Of a stretch of 64,000 nt of DNA, positions 9,989 to 17,270 are shown piece after piece. The stretch is from assembly GCF_014649995.1 (NCBI RefSeq), contig NZ_BMUC01000022.1:1-64000 (forward strand), read 5' to 3'. The translations under genes and the position numbers were made by a program. The notes under the pieces were generated by a model. The model was not told where the DNA came from. It saw nothing but the letters and a program-made list of their open reading frames with translations, and made no database searches. Origin of the DNA: Streptomyces griseoflavus (GTDB lineage: Bacteria > Actinomycetota > Actinomycetes > Streptomycetales > Streptomycetaceae). The stretch's first letter is position 1. The number at the start of each line of letters is the position of its first letter.

Positions 9989-10246
9989 TCAGGCGGTGCG
10001 CTCCGCCTCCGCCCGCTTGATCGCGGCGTCGCGCCTGCGGACGTACCAGATGCCGATGAAGCCGAGCCCGCCGCCGGCCAGGCAGGTCCACAGCCACCAG
10101 GTGTGCCCGTGGTCGTCGAACCAGCCGTAGAAGGGGAGCTGGACCAGGAAGAGGACGAACCAGACGATCGTGCCGCCGGTGATGGTGGCGACCACGGGGC
10201 CCTCCAGGGGCTCCGGCGCCTCGTGCTTGGGGGTCCACTTCGCCAT
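9989..10246 (-). CDS. DUF2530 small membrane protein
   Basis: 85-residue protein starting MAKWTPKHEAPEPLEGP, with two hydrophobic helices (about residues 20-40 and 52-70) and a charged C-terminal tail. This matches the actinobacterial DUF2530 family; its function is unknown. The start is ambiguous: an in-frame GTG lies two codons upstream (10250-10252). No Shine-Dalgarno is visible, but TAAGCT lies 7-12 bases before the ATG on the coding strand, so a leaderless transcript is possible. It is divergent from the purine permease gene. Confidence 0.75.
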   Translation of the reverse strand: MAKWTPKHEAPEPLEGPVVATITGGTIVWFVLFLVQLPFYGWFDDHGHTWWLWTCLAGGGLGFIGIWYVRRRDAAIKRAEAERTA

Positions 10247-10411
10247 GCGCACAGCTTACGAGGGCCGTCGGGGGGCGCATCGAGTGAGGTGTGCCGCAGT
10301 GGGCGCATGTCCGGCCACGTTCGTCTACGCGCGGAGATAGCATCGACGTCGTTATATGTTCATACTGAATCCGTTTGCCTCTGACCGCTTTCATTCGTAG
10401 AAAACACCAAA

Positions 10412-10446
10412 GGGCCTCGTGAGAGGCCCGCAGGTGATGAGGTCCC
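10412..10446 (+). promoter_or_regulatory. 5' leader with two mutually exclusive hairpins before the purine permease
   Basis: Stem 10412-10418 (GGGCCTC) pairs perfectly with 10423-10429 around a GTGA (GNRA-type) loop. The same left arm can instead pair, with one G-U wobble, with 10439-10445 (GAGGTCC), which contains the likely Shine-Dalgarno (GAGG, 10439-10442) eight bases before the ATG at 10450. The layout suits translational control. No riboswitch class is recognised. Confidence 0.45.
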
Positions 10447-10449
10447 CGC

Positions 10450-11895
10450 ATGTCCACGTCGGCCCCCGCCAAGGTGCCCACCCCCGAGCAGCCGGGGTCC
10501 GGCTCCGGCGTCCTCGACCGCTACTTCCGGATCAGCGAGCGCGGCAGCACCCTGTCGCGTGAGGTCCGCGGCGGTTTCGCCACCTTCTTCGCGATGGCCT
10601 ACATCATCGTGCTGAACCCGATCATCCTGGGCGGCGCGAAGGACATGTACGGCCACCAGCTGGACAACGCCCAGCTGGTCACCGCGACCGCCCTGACCGC
10701 GGCGTTCACCACGCTCCTCATGGGCGTCATCGGCAACGTCCCGATCGCGCTCGCCGCCGGCCTCGGCGTGAACTCGGTCGTCGCGCTCCAGCTCGCCCCG
10801 CGCATGTCCTGGCCGGACGCCATGGGCATGGTGGTGCTGGCCGGCTTCATCGTCATGCTGCTGGTCGCCACCGGTCTGCGCGAGCGCGTGATGAACGCCG
10901 TCCCGTACGGGCTGCGCAAGGCCATCGCCATCGGTATCGGCCTGTTCATCATGCTGATCGGCCTGGTCGACTCCGGCTTCGTCTCCCGTATCCCGGACGT
11001 CGCCCAGACCACCGTCCCGCTCCAGCTCGGCGGCACCGGTCACCTCGACGGCTGGCCCGTCCTCGTCTTCGTCCTCGGCACGCTGCTCACGCTGGCGCTG
11101 ATCGTGCGCAAGGTGCCCGGCGCCATCCTCATCTCCATCGTCGCCATGACGGCCGTCGCGCTGGTCATCAACGCCTTCGCGGACATCGAGTCCTGGGGCC
11201 TGACCACGCCCACCTGGCCCGGCAACCCGGTCGCCTCCCCCGACTTCGGCCTGCTCGGCCAGGTCAGCCTGTTCGGCGGCTTCGGGAAGGTCGGGGTGCT
11301 GACCGGCGTCCTGTTCGTCTTCACCGTGCTGCTGTCGTGCTTCTTCGACGCGATGGGCACGATCATGGGCGTCTCGGACGAGGCCAAGCTGACCGACGGC
11401 GAAGGCCAGATGCCCGGCATCAACAAGGTCCTGTTCATCGACGGTGTCGCGGTCGCCGCGGGCGGCGCCAGCTCCTCCTCGGCCACCACCGCCTTCGTGG
11501 AGTCCACGGCCGGTGTCGGCGAGGGCGCGCGGACCGGCTTCGCCAACGTGGTCACCGGCGGTCTGTTCGCCGTGGCGCTGTTCCTCACGCCCGTCGCCAC
11601 CATGGTCCCGTCCCAGGCGGCCACCCCGGCGCTGGTGGCGGTGGGCTTCCTGATCCTGGCGGGTTCGATCAAGGAGATCGACTGGGCGGACTACACGATC
11701 GCCGTCCCGGCCTTCGTGACGATGCTGATGATGCCGTTCACCTACTCGATCACCAACGGCATCGGCATGGGCTTCATCACCTTCGCCGCGCTGCGCCTGG
11801 CGGCCGGCCGCGGCCGGGAGGTCCCGCCGGCGATGTACGCGGTGGCCGCGGTCTTCGCCTTCTACTACCTGATGCCCGCACTGGGCCTCACCTGA
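10450..11895 (+). CDS. NCS2/AzgA-type purine (adenine/guanine/hypoxanthine) permease
   Basis: 481-residue proton-coupled nucleobase transporter. It starts with a hydrophilic tail and then FRISERGSTLSREVRGG, the usual beginning of AzgA/PbuG-type NCS2 carriers. About 12-14 hydrophobic segments follow, including AAGLGVNSVVA near residue 103 (the family's NxF/NSV region), and the conserved GASSSSATTAFVESTAGVGEG near residue 340, where the TAFVESTAGV block is diagnostic for AzgA. It should import purine bases for salvage. It is monocistronic with its own promoter region (an AT-rich patch at 10353-10372) and the unusual leader listed separately. The start is fixed by GAGG at 10439-10442. Confidence 0.88.
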   Translation: MSTSAPAKVPTPEQPGSGSGVLDRYFRISERGSTLSREVRGGFATFFAMAYIIVLNPIILGGAKDMYGHQLDNAQLVTATALTAAFTTLLMGVIGNVPIALAAGLGVNSVVALQLAPRMSWPDAMGMVVLAGFIVMLLVATGLRERVMNAVPYGLRKAIAIGIGLFIMLIGLVDSGFVSRIPDVAQTTVPLQLGGTGHLDGWPVLVFVLGTLLTLALIVRKVPGAILISIVAMTAVALVINAFADIESWGLTTPTWPGNPVASPDFGLLGQVSLFGGFGKVGVLTGVLFVFTVLLSCFFDAMGTIMGVSDEAKLTDGEGQMPGINKVLFIDGVAVAAGGASSSSATTAFVESTAGVGEGARTGFANVVTGGLFAVALFLTPVATMVPSQAATPALVAVGFLILAGSIKEIDWADYTIAVPAFVTMLMMPFTYSITNGIGMGFITFAALRLAAGRGREVPPAMYAVAAVFAFYYLMPALGLT

Positions 11896-11920
11896 GCTGA
11901 GGACGCGGGGCCTCAGGTGA
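11888..11920. terminator. Bidirectional terminator that contains both stop codons
   Basis: Perfect 9-bp inverted repeat, TCACCTGAG at 11888-11896 and CTCAGGTGA at 11912-11920, with a 15-base loop. The TGA of the permease (11893-11895) and the stop of the convergent small gene (11913-11915) both lie inside the stem. Confidence 0.6.
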
Positions 11921-12095
11921 CCCCGTAGAACCTCTCCGTCTCCTCGACGGCGGCCTGGAACCGCTGGTCGAAGTCATCGCGCATGAGCGTCCGGACGACA
12001 TAGTCCTGGACGCTCATGCCGCGTTTGGCGGCATGTGCCCGGAGCCGTTCGAGCAGCTCGTGGTCCATGCGAAGGCTGAGCACGTCGGTCCCCAT
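11913..12095 (-). CDS. Small ribbon-helix-helix (Arc/antitoxin-like) protein
   Basis: 60-residue protein with the pattern of a ribbon-helix-helix DNA binder: a short beta strand (VLSLRMDHELLERL) followed by two helices, the second with the segment GMSVQDYVVRTL. It resembles the antitoxin half of Vap/Rel-type pairs, but no toxin gene lies beside it: 12096-12252 is non-coding and the other neighbour is the permease. It may be a stand-alone regulator or a remnant. An in-frame GTG at 12099-12101 is an alternative start; neither has a clear ribosome-binding site. It is convergent with the permease. Confidence 0.65.
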   Translation of the reverse strand: MGTDVLSLRMDHELLERLRAHAAKRGMSVQDYVVRTLMRDDFDQRFQAAVEETERFYGVT

Positions 12096-12227
12096 GCGCA
12101 CGAGCGTCGCCGCACACCACCGTGCGGCACGTGGTGTTTCGTGGCCGGATCACTCGTACGGGTGATCTCGCGTGACAGGAGTGGCAGGTCTCACGGGAAG
12201 GCCGCGCTTTTCCGGTGGTCTTTAGCG

Positions 12228-12245
12228 AGAGTAATGAGTTACTCT
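12228..12245. promoter_or_regulatory. Inverted-repeat operator in the MarR promoter
   Basis: Perfect 7-bp inverted repeat AGAGTAA-TGAG-TTACTCT, 7 bases before the ATG of the MarR gene. The right arm contains TACTCT (12240-12245), a TANNNT-type -10 at the right distance for a leaderless mRNA starting at 12253. This is a plausible autorepression site. Confidence 0.6.
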
Positions 12246-12252
12246 AACGAAC

Positions 12253-12690
12253 ATGCCGGACTTCAGCCATGGCGACGACGCAGCCGCCGTGAACGCCCTC
12301 CGCTCCGCCGTGATGCGGCTGTCCCGTCGGCTCAAGCACCAGCGCGTCGACGAATCCCTCAGCCCCACCGAGATGTCGGTGCTCGGCACGCTGGCCCGCT
12401 GCGGCCGCGCCACCCCGGGCGAGCTCGCCCGCAAGGAACACGTCCAGCCGCCGTCGATGACCCGCATCGTGGCGCTGCTGGAGGCCAAGGGACTCGTCCG
12501 CCTCGAACCGCACCCCGACGACCGGCGCCAGAAGGTCGTCACACAGACCGAGCAGGCCGAGGCGATGCTCGAGGAGAGCCGCCGCAAGCGGAACGCGTTC
12601 CTGGCGACGCTGGTGGAGGAGCTCGACGAGGACGAGTGGGCGAAACTGCGCGCCGCCGCCCCCGTGCTGGAGAAACTCGCGCACATCTGA
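12253..12690 (+). CDS. MarR-family transcriptional regulator
   Basis: 145-residue winged-helix regulator. The MarR DNA-binding core is clear: LSPTEMSVLGTLARCGRATPGELA forms the first helices, VQPPSMTRIVALLEAKGLV the recognition helix, and RLEPHPDDRRQKVV the wing with the conserved DxR. It ends with a long dimerisation helix. It lies 49 bases upstream of an MFS exporter gene in the same direction, the usual arrangement for a MarR repressor of an efflux pump. The promoter holds a perfect inverted repeat overlapping a candidate -10 box, consistent with autoregulation. The ligand is unknown. Confidence 0.92.
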   Translation: MPDFSHGDDAAAVNALRSAVMRLSRRLKHQRVDESLSPTEMSVLGTLARCGRATPGELARKEHVQPPSMTRIVALLEAKGLVRLEPHPDDRRQKVVTQTEQAEAMLEESRRKRNAFLATLVEELDEDEWAKLRAAAPVLEKLAHI

Positions 12691-12739
12691 GCACGCACGC
12701 CGGCCGCGGGCAGCGGCCACAGCAAGGAGGCGAAACCCT

Positions 12740-14104
12740 TTGAGTACGGGATCCGGAGCAGCTTCCGCCCCCGCACCTGACCACCGCGACACCCTGGCCG
12801 CCCGCGACACCCCCGCCCGCAGGAACTCCATGTTCTCCTCGCTGAGGATCAGGAACTACCGCCTGTTCTTCCTCGGCCAGGTCGTCTCCAACATCGGCAC
12901 CTGGATGCAGCGCATCGCCCAGGACTGGCTGGTGCTGAGCCTCACCGGCTCCTCGGCCGCCGTCGGCATCACCACGGCCCTGCAGTTCCTGCCGATGCTC
13001 CTGTTCGGCCTCTACGGCGGCGTCCTCGTCGACCGGCTCCGCAAGCGGCCCACCCTCATCGTCACCCAGACCGCGATGGCCCTCACCGCACTCGCGCTCG
13101 CCGTCCTCACCCTGACCGGCAGGGTCGAGGTCTGGCACATCTACGTCGCCGCCTTCGCCCTCGGACTCGCCACGGTCGTCGACAACCCCGCCCGGCAGGC
13201 CTTCGTCTCCGAGCTCGTCGGCCCCGGCCAGCTGCAGAACGCGGTCAGCCTGAACTCCGCGAACTTCCAGTCCGCCCGCCTGGTCGGCCCCGCCGTCGCG
13301 GGCCTGCTGATCACCGGCGTCGGCACGGGCTGGGCGTTCCTCCTCAACGGCCTGTCCTTCGTCGCGCCGCTCACCGGCCTGATGATGATGCGCGCCCGCG
13401 AACTGCACGCCGTCGAGCGCGCCCCGCGCGGCAAGGGACAGCTGCGGGAAGGCCTGCGCTACGTCACCGGGCGGCCCGAGCTGCTCTGGCCGATCGTCCT
13501 GGTCGGCTTCATCGGCACCTTCGCCTTCAACTTCCCCGTCTACCTCTCGGCCTTCGCCGACGACGTCTTCGACGGCGGCGCGGGCGTCTACAGCATGTTC
13601 AACACGCTGATGGCGGTCGGCTCCGTCTCCGGCGCCCTGCTCGCCGCCCGGCGCGGCACGGCCCGGCTGCGGCTGCTGATCGTGGCCGCCATCGCGTTCG
13701 GCGCGCTGGAGATCCTGGCCGCGGCGTCGCCGCAGCTGTGGATGTTCGCCCTGATCATGGTCCCGCTGGGCCTGTTCTCGATGACGGTCAACGTCACCAC
13801 CAACACCAGCCTCCAGATGGCCACCGACCCGGTCATGCGCGGCCGTGTCATGGCCCTCTACATGATGGTGTTCCTCGGCGGCGCCCCCGTCGGCGCCCCG
13901 ATCGTCGGCTGGATCACCGACACCTACGGCGCCCGCGTCGGCTTCGCGGCCGGCGGCGCGGTCGCGGTGGCCGCGGCGTCCGTCATCGGCCTGATCCTCG
14001 CCCGGCTCGGCGGCCTGCGGCTGTCCGTGGGCTGGGACCGGGGCCACCCGCGCGTACGGTTCGTGCCCCGGGAGCGTCAGGAGGCGCTGGCGCCGGTGGC
14101 GTGA
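12740..14104 (+). CDS. MFS efflux transporter (EntS/DHA3-like)
   Basis: 454-residue, 12-helix major facilitator. MFSSLRIRNYRLFFLGQVVSNIGTWMQ is followed by the family motif at about residues 94-100 (GVLVDRLRKR, motif A) and VDNPARQAFVSELV, typical of the TMS/EntS group that exports siderophores or drugs. The start is an unusual TTG at 12740, chosen because a strong AAGGAGG lies at 12724-12730; the first ATG (12830) would remove only the unstructured N-terminus. It is co-directional with the marR gene. It overlaps tail-to-tail by 28 bases with the convergent Uma2 gene. The substrate is unknown. Confidence 0.87.
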   Translation: MSTGSGAASAPAPDHRDTLAARDTPARRNSMFSSLRIRNYRLFFLGQVVSNIGTWMQRIAQDWLVLSLTGSSAAVGITTALQFLPMLLFGLYGGVLVDRLRKRPTLIVTQTAMALTALALAVLTLTGRVEVWHIYVAAFALGLATVVDNPARQAFVSELVGPGQLQNAVSLNSANFQSARLVGPAVAGLLITGVGTGWAFLLNGLSFVAPLTGLMMMRARELHAVERAPRGKGQLREGLRYVTGRPELLWPIVLVGFIGTFAFNFPVYLSAFADDVFDGGAGVYSMFNTLMAVGSVSGALLAARRGTARLRLLIVAAIAFGALEILAAASPQLWMFALIMVPLGLFSMTVNVTTNTSLQMATDPVMRGRVMALYMMVFLGGAPVGAPIVGWITDTYGARVGFAAGGAVAVAAASVIGLILARLGGLRLSVGWDRGHPRVRFVPRERQEALAPVA

Positions 14105-14715
14105 TCGCCGCCGGGCCGCGCCCCCGGCCGGTCGCGGGGGAACTCGTCGGTCCCGAGGACGAGACCGACGGCCGTCCGGAGCAGATCGATCTCGGTGCCG
14201 AAGCCGAAGTGCACGCCGCCGTGGTACTTCCCGTCCTCCGGCAGCGTGTGCAGGTGCCATTCGGCGGTGTACGGGTCCACGACCAGGTACACCGGCACGC
14301 CGGCGGCGGCGTAGGCGTCCTTCTTGGGGCCGTAGTCGTTCCCCGCGGTGCTCCGGGAGATCACCTCGGCGACGAACTCGACGTCCTCGCAGCGCCACCG
14401 GCCTTCAGCGTTCTGGGCCGCGCCCTCGGCCAGGAGGGTCACGTCGGAGGCGAAGCCGTTGAGATGCCCCGGGTAGTCGATGCGGACGTCGGACTTGACC
14501 CGCTTCCGCGGGTACTTCACGCGCAGTTGTTCGACGATGTCGAGAGTGATCTCCCAGTGCGTGTCCCGCTGCGGCGTCATGAAGATGTGCCCCCCGACGA
14601 TCTCAGTCCTGTAACCCTCGGGGACGGGCATCTTCTCCAGCCACGCGAACATCGTGTCGAGTGTGAGCTCGTCGCTGCTCTCGGCCATCGCGATCCTGTC
14701 GTCGAGGACGGTCAT
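14077..14715 (-). CDS. Uma2-family (DUF820) PD-(D/E)xK protein, copy 1
   Basis: 212-residue member of the Uma2 restriction-endonuclease-fold family. Candidate active-site residues are Glu38 (EIVGG), Asp91 (ASDVTLL), Glu117 (VAEVIS) and Lys132 (GPKKDAY), followed by the usual Y...GVPVYLVVDP strand. Family members are widespread in Streptomyces and cyanobacteria with unknown substrates. The ATG at 14713-14715 has GGAGGAG upstream; longer frames lack this. It is a clear paralogue of the gene at 16570-17160, and the two share matching promoter blocks at identical distance. Its last 28 bases overlap the MFS gene's end on the other strand. Confidence 0.85.
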   Translation of the reverse strand: MTVLDDRIAMAESSDELTLDTMFAWLEKMPVPEGYRTEIVGGHIFMTPQRDTHWEITLDIVEQLRVKYPRKRVKSDVRIDYPGHLNGFASDVTLLAEGAAQNAEGRWRCEDVEFVAEVISRSTAGNDYGPKKDAYAAAGVPVYLVVDPYTAEWHLHTLPEDGKYHGGVHFGFGTEIDLLRTAVGLVLGTDEFPRDRPGARPGGDHATGASAS

Positions 14716-14754
14716 CGTGGCGCTCCTCCCCGGCTGCCGCTCGATGCGTGCAAC

Positions 14755-14781
14755 CGCGCGGTACAACGATACGCACGGTGA
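14755..14781 (-). repeat. Promoter block shared by the two Uma2 genes, copy 1
   Basis: 27 bases identical to 17200-17226, each beginning 40 bases upstream of its ATG, while the sequence between block and ribosome-binding site has diverged. On the coding strand it contains GTATCGTTGTACC, where TATCGT is a possible -10. Conservation at fixed spacing argues for a shared promoter or operator. Confidence 0.7.
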
Positions 14782-14828
14782 CCGGGACACGCGGGAGCGT
14801 ACGCGCGTTCCCCTGTGAGACTGGGGGC

Positions 14829-15401
14829 ATGAGACTCTTCGCCGCCGTGCTGCCCCCCGAGGACGTCGTCCGGGCGCTCGCCGTCGAGGTCGGGCGGCTG
14901 CGGGAACTGCCCGGGGCGGACCGGATGCGGTGGACCGAGCGGGCCGGGTGGCACTTCACGCTGGCGTTCTACGGGGAGGTCGGTGAGGAGCTGGTGCCCG
15001 GGCTGACGGAACGCCTGGCACGGGCCGCCGCCCGCACCGAGCCGTTCGGGCTGGCGCTGCGCGGCGGCGGCCAGTTCGGGCGGGGGAAGGCCCTGTGGGC
15101 CGGCGCGGAGGGCGACCTCGCGGCCATGGGCCTGCTGGCCGGGCGGGCCGAGGCGGCCGCCCGGAAGGCGGGCGTGCCGATGGGCGAGCACCGCCGCTAC
15201 AAGGCCCACCTGACGCTGGCCCGCAGCCGGGACGGCGTCGGCGTGCGGCCGTACCTAGACGCCCTGGAGGACTTCCGCTCCCGCACCTGGACCGTGGAGG
15301 AACTGGTGCTGGTGCGCAGCCACCTGCCGAGGTCCGGGATCCCGGGCGAGCAGCCGCGCTACGAGGCGGTCGCCCGCCGCGCACTGGGCGCGGCCGGTTA
15401 G
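14829..15401 (+). CDS. thpR: RNA 2',3'-cyclic phosphodiesterase
   Basis: 190-residue two-histidine (2H) phosphoesterase of the LigT/ThpR family, which hydrolyses 2',3'-cyclic phosphate ends in RNA. It starts MRLFAAVLPPEDVVRAL. The two catalytic HxT motifs are at His42 (HFTL) and His127 (HLTL), and the C-terminus carries the typical WTVEELVLVRSHLPRSG strand. It is divergent from Uma2 copy 1 and followed after 10 bases by a tiny membrane peptide gene. The ATG is at 14829, eight bases downstream of a GGGGG run. Confidence 0.93.
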   Translation: MRLFAAVLPPEDVVRALAVEVGRLRELPGADRMRWTERAGWHFTLAFYGEVGEELVPGLTERLARAAARTEPFGLALRGGGQFGRGKALWAGAEGDLAAMGLLAGRAEAAARKAGVPMGEHRRYKAHLTLARSRDGVGVRPYLDALEDFRSRTWTVEELVLVRSHLPRSGIPGEQPRYEAVARRALGAAG

Positions 15402-15411
15402 GCTCGACGGC

Positions 15412-15501
15412 GTGGACCCGAAAACCCGGAACCGGATCATGGCCGGTGCGCTCGTATTGATGTTCGTCGTCGTGGGGCTGGCGTCGGCGCTGGGCAGGTA
15501 G
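15412..15501 (+). CDS. 29-residue single-helix membrane peptide
   Basis: GTG-initiated ORF of 29 codons, too short for standard gene callers. It reads MDPKTRNRIMAGALVLMF, then a continuous hydrophobic helix, ending GLASALGR. Two or three positive charges precede the helix and an Arg closes it, a clean inside-out transmembrane topology. It starts 10 bases after thpR, so the two are probably co-transcribed. I believe similar tiny peptides occur in other Streptomyces, but I could not check. Function unknown. Confidence 0.6.
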   Translation: MDPKTRNRIMAGALVLMFVVVGLASALGR

Positions 15502-15532
15502 CGCCGACGCCGGCCCGCACGGCTGCCCGCGC

Positions 15533-16525
15533 TTACCAGGCGAAGGCCTCCGGGGACGGACCCGGACCCGGGAAGATCTCGTCCAGCGAGGTCAGCATCT
15601 CCTCGCTCAGCTCCAGCTCGACCGCCCGCAGCGCGGACGCGAGCTGCTCGGCCGTGCGCGGACCGACGATCGGGCCGGTCACGCCGGGCCGGGTGAGCAG
15701 CCAGGCCAGCGCGGCCTCGCCGGGCTCGATGCCGTGCTTGTCGAGCAGGTCCTCGTACGCCTGGATCTGCGCGCGTGCGGTGGGGTCGGCGAGGGTGTCG
15801 GCGGCCCGTCCGGAGGCGCGGCGGCCGCCCTCGGCCTGCTTCTTGAGCACACCGCCCAGCAGTCCGCCGTGCAGCGGCGACCACGGGATCACCCCGAGCC
15901 CGTAGTCGCGGGCGGCCGGGATCACCTCCATCTCGGCGCGGCGCTCGGCGAGGTTGTACAGGCACTGCTCGCTGACCAGCCCGATGGTCCCGCCACGCCG
16001 GGCGGCGATCTCGTTGGCCTGGGCGATCTTGTAGCCGGGGAAGTTCGAGGAGCCGACGTAGAGGATCTTGCCCTGCTGGATCAGGACGTCGACCGCCTGC
16101 CAGATCTCGTCGAACGGGGTGTCCCGGTCGATGTGGTGGAACTGGTAGACGTCGATGCGGTCGGTGCCCAGCCGCTTCAGCGAGGCGTCGACCGCGCGCC
16201 GGATGTTCACGGCGGACAGCTTGTCGTGGTTGGGCCACGCCTCGCCGTCGGCGCCCATGTTGCCGTACACCTTCGTCGCGAGGATCACCTTGTCGCGGCG
16301 GTCGCCGCCCTTGGCGAACCAGCTTCCGATGATGCTCTCGGTGCGGCCCTTGTTCTCGCCCCAGCCGTACACGTTGGCGGTGTCGAAGAAGTTGATACCG
16401 GCGTCCAGCGCCGCGTCCATGATGGCGTGACTGTCCGCCTCGTCGGTCTGCGGACCGAAGTTCATCGTCCCGAGGACGAGCCGGCTGACCTTGAGACCTG
16501 TGCGTCCGAGCTGCGTGTACTTCAT
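15533..16525 (-). CDS. Aldo/keto reductase
   Basis: 330-residue (alpha/beta)8 NADPH-dependent oxidoreductase of the YajO/YhdN-like group. It starts MKYTQLGRTGLKVSRLVLGT, the usual family beginning. The catalytic tetrad is visible: Asp48, Tyr53 (DTANVYG), Lys85 (ILATK) and His130/131 (YQFHH). The cofactor-binding C-terminal part has GPIVGPRTAEQL. In-frame ATG (16529-16531) and TTG (16532-16534) codons give slightly longer alternatives; none has a good Shine-Dalgarno. It follows Uma2 copy 2 in the same direction with 44 bases between. Substrate unknown. Confidence 0.9.
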   Translation of the reverse strand: MKYTQLGRTGLKVSRLVLGTMNFGPQTDEADSHAIMDAALDAGINFFDTANVYGWGENKGRTESIIGSWFAKGGDRRDKVILATKVYGNMGADGEAWPNHDKLSAVNIRRAVDASLKRLGTDRIDVYQFHHIDRDTPFDEIWQAVDVLIQQGKILYVGSSNFPGYKIAQANEIAARRGGTIGLVSEQCLYNLAERRAEMEVIPAARDYGLGVIPWSPLHGGLLGGVLKKQAEGGRRASGRAADTLADPTARAQIQAYEDLLDKHGIEPGEAALAWLLTRPGVTGPIVGPRTAEQLASALRAVELELSEEMLTSLDEIFPGPGPSPEAFAW

Positions 16526-16569
16526 GTTCATCAAGCCAACGGCTTGGAGTGCGCTCTATGCAAGAGGGG

Positions 16570-17160
16570 TCAGTCGTGAGGGAAGCCGTCGGTCTTGAGG
16601 ACGAGGCCCACATGGGTGGTGGTCATGTCGACCTCCCCGCCGTAGTTGACGGACGTGTCGCTCACGTAGGTGCCGTCCTTGGGATGGGTGAACAGACGGC
16701 ACTTGCGGACATAGGGATCGGCGATCAGATAGACCGGTACCTCCGCGAGGGCGTACGCGGTCTTCTTGGGGTCATAGTCGTTCCGCGCGGTGTCCTTCGA
16801 GATGACCTCGGCGACGAACTCCACGTCCTGGTAGCGCCACTTGCCCTTGTCGTCCTTCTGCGCTCCGTCCCTGATCTTCGCCACGTCCGGGCAGAACCCG
16901 TTCCGGTAACCGGGGAAGTCGATGCGGACATCCGAGAACAGCCTGGCCTCTCGCCCGAACCGGTCTTCCAGAGCCCAACGGATCACACGGATGGTTTCCC
17001 AGTGGATGTCCCGCTGCGGCGCCATGTAGACGGCCCCCCCGACGATTTCGACCTTGTATCCCTCGGGGACGGGCATCTTCTCGAGCCGGTCGAACATCTC
17101 GTCGAGCTGGCGCGTGTTGTCGCTCTCGGCCATCGCGATCCTGTCGTCAAGGACGGTCAT
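16570..17160 (-). CDS. Uma2-family (DUF820) PD-(D/E)xK protein, copy 2
   Basis: 196-residue paralogue of the Uma2 protein at 14077-14715. Both begin MTVLDDRIAMAES and share KMPVPEGY, SDVRID, DVEFVAEVIS and VPVYL.DPY; the putative active-site Asp, Glu and Lys are all kept (PDVAKI, VAEVIS, DPKKTAY). The C-terminal thirds have diverged, so both copies look functional rather than one being a decaying duplicate. The ATG at 17158-17160 is preceded by the same GGAGGAG spacing and the same 27-base promoter block as copy 1. Function unknown; nuclease activity is inferred from the fold. Confidence 0.85.
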   Translation of the reverse strand: MTVLDDRIAMAESDNTRQLDEMFDRLEKMPVPEGYKVEIVGGAVYMAPQRDIHWETIRVIRWALEDRFGREARLFSDVRIDFPGYRNGFCPDVAKIRDGAQKDDKGKWRYQDVEFVAEVISKDTARNDYDPKKTAYALAEVPVYLIADPYVRKCRLFTHPKDGTYVSDTSVNYGGEVDMTTTHVGLVLKTDGFPHD

Positions 17161-17199
17161 CGTGGCGCTCCTCCCCGGCCGCCCACGGACGAGTGCGGC

Positions 17200-17226
17200 C
17201 GCGCGGTACAACGATACGCACGGTGA
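17200..17226 (-). repeat. Promoter block shared by the two Uma2 genes, copy 2
   Basis: Second copy of the 27-base block, identical to 14755-14781, starting 40 bases upstream of the Uma2 copy 2 start codon. Confidence 0.7.
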
Positions 17227-17270
17227 GCTGGGCACGGGGCGGGCCGCATATGCCAGCCCCCCCGGGACCG

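Noticed and set aside
11913-12252. Complete toxin-antitoxin pair at the ribbon-helix-helix gene
   Set aside because: No toxin-like ORF on either side; 12096-12252 is promoter sequence of marR.
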